A stretch of 40,158 nucleotides of DNA from Clostridiales bacterium. Lineage in GTDB: Bacteria > Bacillota > Clostridia > Lachnospirales > Lachnospiraceae. Numbering within the stretch: the first letter of the stretch is position 1; each line of letters opens with the position of its first letter. The position numbers were made by a program, and so were the translations under genes. Positions 33,926 through 40,158 of the stretch are shown piece by piece. The DNA lies in NCBI GenBank assembly GCA_012523775.1, contig JAAYTK010000047.1, forward strand, positions 1 through 40,158. Reading direction: 5' to 3'. Under the pieces are notes generated by a model. It saw only the letters and a list, made by a program, of their open reading frames with translations. It ran no database searches and was not told where the DNA came from.

Positions 33926-34393
33926 ATGGCTAAATACAATAATTTGATATTTGTGTGTACCGGAAATACATGTAGAAGTCCCATGGCTGAAACGATTTAT
34001 AAGAGTCTTGACCGGGAAAGTGATATAAATGTATCATCCAGAGGGCTTGTGGTATTATTTAGAGAGCCTATAAATCCTAAGGCAGAGATAGTATTAAGAA
34101 AGCACGATTTGGAGATAAGTAATCATATATCAAAAGGCCTAAAGGAATCGGATATTAATGATAATACATTGATACTTACAATGACGAAGACTCATAAAGC
34201 TAAAATAATGGAATCTTATCCAAATGCCAAGCATGTATATACTATAAAGGAGTTTACCGGTGAAGAGGGAGACGTAGTAGATCCATATGGAGGCTCATTG
34301 GTGGAGTATGAGGAGTGCTACATCGAACTGGCCAGACTGGTAAAAAAGACAATATATAAAATTAATGAGGAGAATGAAAAGGAGAGCTTATGA
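33926..34393 (+). CDS. ywlE: Low-molecular-weight phosphatase, YwlE-like protein-arginine phosphatase
   Basis: This 155-residue phosphatase has the active-site loop CTGNTCRS (Cys11 to Ser18) and the catalytic Asp in VVDPYGG (Asp119). Thr at the fifth position of the loop (C-T-G-N-T) is the hallmark of YwlE, which dephosphorylates phospho-arginine; ordinary LMW tyrosine phosphatases have Ile or another residue there. In Firmicutes it counteracts McsB, which marks proteins for ClpCP. The start is ATG 33926 with AGGAGG before it. It overlaps rpiB by four bases (ATGA). Confidence 0.85.
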   Translation: MAKYNNLIFVCTGNTCRSPMAETIYKSLDRESDINVSSRGLVVLFREPINPKAEIVLRKHDLEISNHISKGLKESDINDNTLILTMTKTHKAKIMESYPNAKHVYTIKEFTGEEGDVVDPYGGSLVEYEECYIELARLVKKTIYKINEENEKESL

Positions 34394-34824
34394 AGATAGG
34401 AATAGGAAACGACCATACAGGATATGAGTTAAAAATGGAGATAATTAAATACTTAAAGAAAAAAGGAATAGAATATAAGGATTTTGGAAGTGAAAAGGTG
34501 GATACCAGTGATTACCCTCTATATGCCAAGGCAGTCGCAAGAGCAGTTCAGAAAAAAGAATGTGACTTTGGAATATTGATATGCGGAACGGGTATAGGAA
34601 TATCAATCGCAGCCAATAAGATGAAAGGAATTCGTGCAGCCCTATGTCATGACTGCTTTAGTGCGGAAGCAACCAGGCTACATAATGATGCCAACATATT
34701 GGCTATGGGTGCAAGAGTTATTGGTCCGGGATTAGCCGTAAAAATCGTAGACACATTTATTAACACAGAATTTTCAGGGAATGAAAGACATATAAGAAGG
34801 GTTCAGATGATAGAGGAAGAATAG
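34390..34824 (+). CDS. rpiB: Ribose-5-phosphate isomerase B
   Basis: This 144-residue enzyme interconverts ribose and ribulose 5-phosphates. It has the RpiB motifs GNDHTGYELK at the start, ICGTGIGIS with catalytic Cys65, and LHNDAN with His98. The Cys form is RpiB and not galactose-6-phosphate isomerase LacB. Its ATG overlaps the ywlE stop. Its last 22 bp overlap the end of the convergent DUF402 gene. Confidence 0.95.
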   Translation: MKIGIGNDHTGYELKMEIIKYLKKKGIEYKDFGSEKVDTSDYPLYAKAVARAVQKKECDFGILICGTGIGISIAANKMKGIRAALCHDCFSAEATRLHNDANILAMGARVIGPGLAVKIVDTFINTEFSGNERHIRRVQMIEEE

Positions 34825-35303
34825 GCGATTTCCGCCTGATTTATCGGAGTCTGTAGCTTTTTAAATTCACCGCGGTAAATAAGCTTCAGCAGGCTGTCAA
34901 GGGTTCGAAGAGCGTACTTGGCTTCTTCGACTGTAATCAGGTTGAGATCCAAGGCATCCGCCAGCTCATCCGTATCCATAATCAGTATACTGCCGTCCTT
35001 GCGTATAACAACATCGATTAGCAAATCCTCAAATATTATACTGTTAGGATTTGCCCCCTGCTTATGCTGGATTATATCGCAGTACCAGTGGAGAAATTTA
35101 TTTTTCTTATCGTAAATCTTGCTGACCTTAATTCCCATGTCTATATAATATGCCGAGACACCACCAGACATGTTCGTTTTTGGCCGGAGGGGTCTCCATT
35201 TTGTTATTATCAGATTATTCTCTAAGACTAGGATTATGTCATCCTGTAAGTGGATAAGTTCATTGGGAATAAACCTTTTTTTATATAGAGAAAGCTTATT
35301 CAT
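34803..35303 (-). CDS. DUF402-domain protein (FomD/Ntdp-like)
   Basis: This 166-residue protein has the DUF402 fold, with YYIDMGIKVSKIYDKKNKFLHWYCDIIQHK in the middle and an acidic VVIRKDGSILIMDTDEL segment after it. Characterised members (such as S. aureus Ntdp) hydrolyse nucleoside di- and triphosphates with metal; that role is only an analogy here. The SD AGGGAGG precedes the ATG at 35303. It overlaps rpiB tail to tail by 22 bp, and no separate terminator is visible for either gene. Confidence 0.78.
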   Translation of the reverse strand: MNKLSLYKKRFIPNELIHLQDDIILVLENNLIITKWRPLRPKTNMSGGVSAYYIDMGIKVSKIYDKKNKFLHWYCDIIQHKQGANPNSIIFEDLLIDVVIRKDGSILIMDTDELADALDLNLITVEEAKYALRTLDSLLKLIYRGEFKKLQTPINQAEIAYSSSII

Positions 35304-35460
35304 GCAGGGACCTCCCTTTACTTGGACCGCATTTTAGTTCTTATTGTGAACAGTATAGCATGAAAATGTCGTCAGGTATAGCAAAATAAGTATATGAGGC
35401 ACCTTTTTTGGGAATACTAATATGTACATTAAAAGTAATCCTAAAATGGGGGTGAACAAA

Positions 35461-36267
35461 TTGGAAAGACTGAGTCGTTTTATTGATTCTTTACAACGTA
35501 TTTTTTCATTACGTAGAACCAAAATAACTTTATATATAGCAGCTGTACTTTGGATTGCGGTATTAACACAGATTGTAATGAACAAGGCATTTTTTAAGGA
35601 TTTTGAGATTGCAGAGGCATTTGTGAAAACAAATACAGAGGATTTAGAATGTAGCTTGGAGATTGTGGCAAAGCACAACAAGGATTTTTTAAGCGAGACT
35701 GATAAGAAGGATATTTTACATCATATAGCTGATTCCATAGGACTTAGTATTGATACGGATATTGCAATAAACAGAGAGGATGAAAGGACAGAATATGTAT
35801 ATCACAAGCCGGCAAAAATGGCAGAGACGACTCTGAAGATTGTGAGTCTGGAGCAGGAAGTCGATTCTAAAACTCAGTTGAAGCATTATATTATAGTCAG
35901 ACTGAATATCAGGAAATCAATAAGAAGCATAGAAAAATATAGGAGTCGTATTGAGAAATCCTTGGATGATTTAGGTATAGCAGAAAGACAGGTCACGATG
36001 ATATACGAAGGCATGGTTATAGGACGGATGACCGATGAAGACAAGGAGAATCTGGCACAACTTCTGGTAAAGGAATTACAGGGTGAGGTGGCTTTTGATT
36101 ATCGACAGGGAGACAGCTATACCACATATGCCTATACGGGTCTAATTAATGATTATATAGAAACCGTAGGATGTAAAATCAACATACAGATTGCAATAAC
36201 GGATGATGAACAGTTGGGAAGGACAAAGATATATTTGGCATCCCCGGCTATTAATCAAAGTTGGTAG
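35461..36267 (+). CDS. ywmB: YwmB-like membrane-anchored protein (TATA-box-binding-like fold)
   Basis: This 268-residue protein has an N-terminal signal-anchor (about 20-38) and an extracytoplasmic region matching the YwmB family (DUF1779), including QVTMIYEGMVIGRMT and YTGLINDYIETVGCKINIQIA. Its role is unknown; in B. subtilis the gene lies beside murAA and spoIID. The start is TTG 35461, which follows a long GGGGGTGA SD at ideal spacing. An ATG at 35422 in the same frame has no good SD and would lengthen the protein by 13 residues. Confidence 0.75.
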   Translation: MERLSRFIDSLQRIFSLRRTKITLYIAAVLWIAVLTQIVMNKAFFKDFEIAEAFVKTNTEDLECSLEIVAKHNKDFLSETDKKDILHHIADSIGLSIDTDIAINREDERTEYVYHKPAKMAETTLKIVSLEQEVDSKTQLKHYIIVRLNIRKSIRSIEKYRSRIEKSLDDLGIAERQVTMIYEGMVIGRMTDEDKENLAQLLVKELQGEVAFDYRQGDSYTTYAYTGLINDYIETVGCKINIQIAITDDEQLGRTKIYLASPAINQSW

Positions 36268-36282
36268 CAGACTATTGCAAAA

Positions 36283-36321
36283 AAATAGGAAGCCTATAAA
36301 TCTATAAAAGGCTTCCTATTT
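36283..36321 (-). terminator. Terminator for the repeat-protein gene (minus strand)
   Basis: A 13-bp perfect stem (AAATAGGAAGCCT 36283-36295 with AGGCTTCCTATTT 36309-36321). On the minus strand it is followed by a clean T-run (rc of the A-run at about 36279-36285). The plus-strand gene ywmB lies just upstream and may use it too. Confidence 0.8.
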
Positions 36322-36361
36322 AAGTACATTCCAACACACTGCTGCACCGGTTAATACCAGA

Positions 36362-37174
36362 CTAGAACCAGCGTCGCCTTCTGCGATAGCGTCTTCTTCT
36401 GTTAAGAAATTCATTCAGTAATATTATACTTACCAAATCTCTTACTATATTCTGACGCCTACCCGGTGCTGAATAAAAGCTATAGGCTTCAACCCTGGGC
36501 ATATCATCCATGTCTCTGATTCTGTCTATTATTCGGTCGATTATTCTGTCTAAGGATACCTTATCAGGGTATTCATCAAACATTATACTTCCGTCATATT
36601 CAAGCTTATCACATTCATCATCTATTTCGCTTTGTATTCGTCTTGCAATGTTTGGATAAAGACGTTTAAAGTAATCCAAATCACGGTCCATATCCTCACA
36701 GTTATCATAACCGTAGAGAGGATAGAGCGGAACTCCCATTGGTGTATTAAACGGTGTGTTACCGGGCATGGTGCCGTTCATAGGAGTGCCCGGAGTTCTG
36801 GGCATAGTACCATTCATAGGCGTTCCTGTTCCAGGAGTGGTTCGCCTGTTCATAGGACTGCCGGCAGGAGGTGTGATTCCCCTGTTCATAGGAGTACCGG
36901 CAGGAGGAGTGGTTCCTCTGTTCATAGGAGTACCGGAATTCGGAGGTGTCCCTCTATCCATAGGCATACCAGTACCGGGAGTACCGACAGGAGGGGCGGG
37001 AGTCCTGTTATCATTAATTTGTCTTCTATTTGTAGTGTCCGGAGTTGTGGTACCGGTACCCGGACTTGAGATGCGGCGAGGTGTAGTAGTATTTGATGAA
37101 TTAGCTTCATCTTTCATCTGCACATTGATTTTTTCATCACACTCGGATTTGTTCGTAGGGTTTGATCTTTGCAT
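36362..37174 (-). CDS. Pro/Gly/Thr-repeat protein, possible spore-associated
   Basis: This 270-residue protein has no signal peptide or membrane segment. A polar N terminus is followed by a low-complexity stretch (about 60-150) of degenerate 11-to-13-residue repeats of the type GTPMNRGTTPPA, then a charged, folded-looking C-terminal part (about 155-260: DRDLDYFKRLYPNIARRIQ, DRIIDRIIDRIRDMDD) and a terminal Arg-rich tail RRRRYRRRRRWF. The start ATG at 37174 follows AGGAGC. The upstream sequence matches a sigma-K-type promoter, and the repeat/Arg-rich composition resembles spore-coat proteins; this is an inference. No enzymatic domain was recognised. Confidence 0.7.
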   Translation of the reverse strand: MQRSNPTNKSECDEKINVQMKDEANSSNTTTPRRISSPGTGTTTPDTTNRRQINDNRTPAPPVGTPGTGMPMDRGTPPNSGTPMNRGTTPPAGTPMNRGITPPAGSPMNRRTTPGTGTPMNGTMPRTPGTPMNGTMPGNTPFNTPMGVPLYPLYGYDNCEDMDRDLDYFKRLYPNIARRIQSEIDDECDKLEYDGSIMFDEYPDKVSLDRIIDRIIDRIRDMDDMPRVEAYSFYSAPGRRQNIVRDLVSIILLNEFLNRRRRYRRRRRWF

Positions 37175-37202
37175 TTTATGTGCTCCTAAGCTTTTTTATA
37201 AT

Positions 37203-37229
37203 TAATATATGCAAACATATAACGATTGT
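37203..37229 (-). promoter_or_regulatory. Sigma-K-like sporulation promoter
   Basis: On the minus strand, AC (37229-37228, within CACA), 16-bp spacer, CATATATTA (37211-37203), matching the CATAnnnTA -10 of sigma-K. It would give a leader of about 20 nt before the repeat-protein start. No sigma-A -10 was recognised in this position. Confidence 0.45.
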
Positions 37230-37439
37230 GAAGTTTATGAAGCATGATAATATTAAGAAGATAAAAGCATGAAAAAAGCACCAAAAATATAAAAAGTATA
37301 ACACACAACTCAATTAAATTATGCTATAATGTTCACGATAAGCAGATAAGTCTGTGATAAATGACTGATTAATATTAGTGCAACGGATCAGCGCAGCTGA
37401 ACATTTAAATAAAATTGCTTCGTAAGGAAGGATAATAAT

Positions 37440-40001
37440 TTGTTAAAGCAGGTATATCGTATTATTATTTTAATAATCGTATTTGTTGCCTCTCTTTATT
37501 TTTTTAGTAAAGACATTAAGGAAGTGGTTTTCAACATAGATAATACCACGGAAATGGAGAAGGCTTCATTTCCATTGATTACATTAATGACAGAGGAAAA
37601 AATCATCAACCTTCTTCACGGTTATAGCAGCAATCTTGATGCCAATGCAATCAGAGAAGCATTAACGCCGATTGGTCCCGACAGAGCATATGAGGTCATA
37701 ATTGATGAGAAGGAATATGATATTAAGAAATTGAATTTTGAAATTCGAGAGTTTGTTCAGAACGAACTGATAGAAAAGGGCTCTGTCAGCGTGTTTTCCG
37801 AGGATGGAGATTTAAAGATAGCAAAGATACATCTTAGCTCAGATCTAATGACTGACAGGGAGTACGCAGTTAAAATCACTCTAATAACCAGTGAAAGCCG
37901 TAAAATGTACTTTTATCACCGCATTAAGATATCCGAGAAAACCAATCTGGCTGAAAAATTTGATTTTGTGATGGATTTTCATGAAGCAATAAAGGATAAG
38001 AAGAAGGCGGAGGAATATACTAAGTTTCTTGAGCCCGACGGTAAGAAAGATAATACGACATTTGCGGAGGTTAATATTCATTCCAGCTTTGATTTGATAA
38101 CCTGGGGAAGTCTAAATCCCGAATTTGTAACGGAAGTAATTCCTACAGTTGTTGAAAATTATTCTGATATAGCATCATTTGTGCTGGAATACATCATAAA
38201 AGCCAATGTTTCAGGTATTCCCGAGTTATATCGGGTGAAGGAATATTATAGAGTCAGATATTCGCCTACCAGGATGTATTTGCTGAATTATGAACGGCGA
38301 ATGGAGACCTTATTTGACATAGAGCTTGCAAGTGTATCGAAGAGTCAGTTAAAAATAGGAATTACCAATGAGCCGGATATTCCATATATATCGAGTTCCG
38401 ATAAGAAAAAATTCGCATTTGTCAGAAACCGTGAGCTATGGTTCTATAATCTCGAGGATAATGAAATCGTCAGAGTCTTTTCATTCCGACAAGAAGAGAC
38501 AGATTATATAAGAGATATATACGACCAGCATGATATCAAAATACTGAATATGGATGCAGAAGGAAATGTTGATTTCCTGGTTTATGGCTACATGAACCGT
38601 GGACAATATGAGGGAAGAGTAGCCTTGATTTTATATGAATATAATAGGATTGATGGGCGAATAGAGGAAAAGGTATATATTCCGGTGGAGGAGCCTTATC
38701 AAACCTTGAAGGAAAACCTAGGGGAGTTCGCTTATATTAATTCCTTGGATGTTTTTTATTTTCATATATATAATAGTATATATGCATACGATTTGATTAC
38801 TAAGCAGTTGACTGAGCTGGCTGATAATATCGACAGAGATGATGTTGTGGCCTTTTATGAGGAAGGGTATGTGGCATGGCAGGAAAGCTCCGATCCATGG
38901 GAGGCTGACAATATTATAATTATGGATATTGAATCCGGCGACATTCAAAAGATAAATGCCCATAAGGGATATAAAATACTGTTGTTGGATAAGATAGAAT
39001 CGAACTTAATTTATGGATATGCATCCGAGAATGATATTACTGTTTTAATAGATGGAGCCATGGTAGCTCCCATAAGCAGAATTGAGATTGCAACCACCGG
39101 AATGGATGTTTTAAAGAGTTATTATAAGGATGGTTACTTAATTACAGGTGTAGAGGTAAATGAAAATACTATTGACCTGTTTAGAGCGACCGAACAAAGA
39201 ATCAACGGCAGAAAAATATTTATGTCCGTAGACGGTGATTATATCATGAATCAGAGTGTCGAGAAAAAACCTTATCTTAATGTAGCATTAAGAATTACAG
39301 AGGCGGCACTAACAGAGTATTATATTGAGCTTCCTTCGGGATTTGTTATGGAAAAGATACCTGATATACTTTATACAGTGAATAAGGTTATTTCCGAGGA
39401 CCCGACATTACGGTTGCCCACTAAGACGGAGGAGGAAGATGCTCATAATCACGTTAAATATTACACCCATGTTTTAGGCGAGCTGGAGGGCTCATATGAT
39501 GAAGCGGCAGATGCCATTGCTACTGCAGACAAAGGTGTCGGAGTAGTATTAAGTGATAATAATCATATTGTTTGGGAGCGGGGTGTTAAGGCGAATAAAA
39601 GCATCATATCGGGATTTGAGACAATGGATATATCTGCTTCCCAGAGCTCTGTTGAAGCCTGTATTAAGCTGTTGGCACGACACGTGGGTAAGAGTATTGA
39701 TAATATGACATTTGATTTAAGCAGTATGTCTATTTATGAAATACTGGCAGAGCATGTTACCGAGACCCCGATTCGACTTACAGGGGCAACCCTGGATCAG
39801 GTTTTATATTATGTATCCAAAGGTAAGCCGATAATTGCTATGACAGGACATAGTGATGCGGTGCTTATATATGGATATGACACCTATAATATATTTATGG
39901 TTGACCCCGCTAAAGGAAAGACAGTTAAGCTGGGTATACAAGACAGTACTGAGTTGTTTGAAAAGGCAGGAAACATATTTATTTCCTATCTATCTCAATA
40001 A
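37440..40001 (+). CDS. Large membrane-anchored protein with degenerate C39-like C-terminal domain
   Basis: This 853-residue protein has an N-terminal transmembrane anchor (about 6-24), a long extracytoplasmic region with no recognised family (about 40-310), a beta-rich, propeller-like part (about 320-640), and a C-terminal papain-like C39 domain (about 670-853). The C39 His is at about 804 (TGHSDAVLIYGYD) and the Asp at about 822 (VDPAKG). The expected catalytic Cys position, before an E-A-C-helix, reads QSSVEA (735-740) with Ser in its place. The start is TTG 37440 with AAGGAAGG; an extended -10 (TG-C-TATAAT, 37322-37330) lies upstream. It ends 21 bp before the M29 gene. Function unknown. 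Confidence 0.8.
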   Translation: MLKQVYRIIILIIVFVASLYFFSKDIKEVVFNIDNTTEMEKASFPLITLMTEEKIINLLHGYSSNLDANAIREALTPIGPDRAYEVIIDEKEYDIKKLNFEIREFVQNELIEKGSVSVFSEDGDLKIAKIHLSSDLMTDREYAVKITLITSESRKMYFYHRIKISEKTNLAEKFDFVMDFHEAIKDKKKAEEYTKFLEPDGKKDNTTFAEVNIHSSFDLITWGSLNPEFVTEVIPTVVENYSDIASFVLEYIIKANVSGIPELYRVKEYYRVRYSPTRMYLLNYERRMETLFDIELASVSKSQLKIGITNEPDIPYISSSDKKKFAFVRNRELWFYNLEDNEIVRVFSFRQEETDYIRDIYDQHDIKILNMDAEGNVDFLVYGYMNRGQYEGRVALILYEYNRIDGRIEEKVYIPVEEPYQTLKENLGEFAYINSLDVFYFHIYNSIYAYDLITKQLTELADNIDRDDVVAFYEEGYVAWQESSDPWEADNIIIMDIESGDIQKINAHKGYKILLLDKIESNLIYGYASENDITVLIDGAMVAPISRIEIATTGMDVLKSYYKDGYLITGVEVNENTIDLFRATEQRINGRKIFMSVDGDYIMNQSVEKKPYLNVALRITEAALTEYYIELPSGFVMEKIPDILYTVNKVISEDPTLRLPTKTEEEDAHNHVKYYTHVLGELEGSYDEAADAIATADKGVGVVLSDNNHIVWERGVKANKSIISGFETMDISASQSSVEACIKLLARHVGKSIDNMTFDLSSMSIYEILAEHVTETPIRLTGATLDQVLYYVSKGKPIIAMTGHSDAVLIYGYDTYNIFMVDPAKGKTVKLGIQDSTELFEKAGNIFISYLSQ

Positions 40002-40022
40002 ACATAAAAAGGAGACAAAAAA

Positions 40023-40158
40023 ATGGATGAAAGAATTAAAACATTAGCACATAATCTGGTAAACTTTTCTATGGAAGTAAAGGAAGGAGACAAGGTATAC
40101 GTACATCATATCGGAGAGTCAACAGAGGGCTTAGCGAGACAGATTGTCAAGGAAGTAT
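40023..40158 (+). CDS. M29 family aminopeptidase, N-terminal fragment (window edge)
   Basis: The first 45 codons of a gene cut by the window end. MDERIKTLAHNLVNFSMEVKEGDKVYVHHIG matches the start of aminopeptidase T/AmpS (peptidase family M29), cobalt/zinc-dependent cytoplasmic exopeptidases of about 400 residues. AAAAAGGAG precedes the ATG, 21 bp after the previous stop. The catalytic part lies outside the window. Confidence 0.7.
   Translation, partial: MDERIKTLAHNLVNFSMEVKEGDKVYVHHIGESTEGLARQIVKEV

Noticed and set aside
36632-37205. Two plus-strand open frames across the Pro/Gly-rich region (Ser/Arg/His-rich and Gly/Val/Pro-rich)
   Set aside because: They arise from the repeats of the minus-strand gene; no SD and no recognised composition of a real protein. 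The minus frame has a good SD, terminator and a charged folded domain.
1-40158. tRNA or rRNA genes, insertion sequences, prophage or integrase genes
   Set aside because: None seen by eye on either strand; a computed scan (tRNAscan, ISfinder) would be needed to exclude short or degenerate ones.

Overview
The window is AT-rich chromosomal DNA of a spore-forming, anaerobic, plant-polysaccharide-using Clostridia member, most likely a Lachnospiraceae relative of Clostridium phytofermentans. The evidence is gene content: strong AGGAGG Shine-Dalgarno (SD) sites, frequent TTG/GTG starts, intracellular GH3 enzymes, a flavodiiron protein, MecA, CwlD and YwmB. The assignment is an inference from content, not a database match. 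Nothing looks like a prophage, plasmid or integrated element.

Region 1 (1-10.9 kb) is sugar use. An L-fuculose-phosphate aldolase ending in a terminator is followed by a co-directional locus: AraC-type regulator, GH3 glycosidase, sugar-binding lipoprotein, permease, double-ATPase, second permease and a second GH3 paralogue, ending at a strong terminator. Neither GH3 has a signal peptide, so imported oligosaccharide or glycoside is probably cleaved in the cytoplasm. Region 2 (10.9-16.1 kb) holds an SdpI-like membrane protein, a flavodiiron protein on the minus strand with an unusual start and leader, and a kinase / ribulose-5-phosphate epimerase / pyrophosphatase operon.

Region 3 (16.1-18.9 kb) has a long perfect inverted repeat, then a YtrA-type GntR regulator with its probable operator, an ABC ATPase and permease, and a small membrane protein. 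Region 4 (18.9-25.1 kb) is housekeeping: rpsF-ssb-rpsR, a minus-strand RsmC-like methyltransferase, then gdpP-rplI-dnaB. Region 5 (25.1-30 kb) holds a MerR-like protein, divergent ferredoxin and DUF1858 genes, mecA, and a divergent two-gene unit: a Ser/Thr kinase fused to a degenerate ParA/CpaE-like P-loop domain and a stand-alone degenerate P-loop protein. That pair is the best candidate here for an uncharacterised system.

Region 6 (30-40.2 kb) has cell-envelope and sporulation character: a membrane-anchored SH3/GH18 protein, CwlD amidase, TsaC/Sua5, a YwlE-type phosphatase, RpiB, a DUF402 protein overlapping RpiB tail to tail, YwmB, a Pro/Gly/Thr-repeat protein with a sigma-K-like promoter, a large anchored protein with an apparently inactive C39-like domain, and the start of an M29 aminopeptidase.

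Starts were chosen by SD spacing. Several coding regions therefore begin downstream of the longest possible frame, and one (flavodiiron) begins upstream of its first ATG. Promoter calls are by eye.
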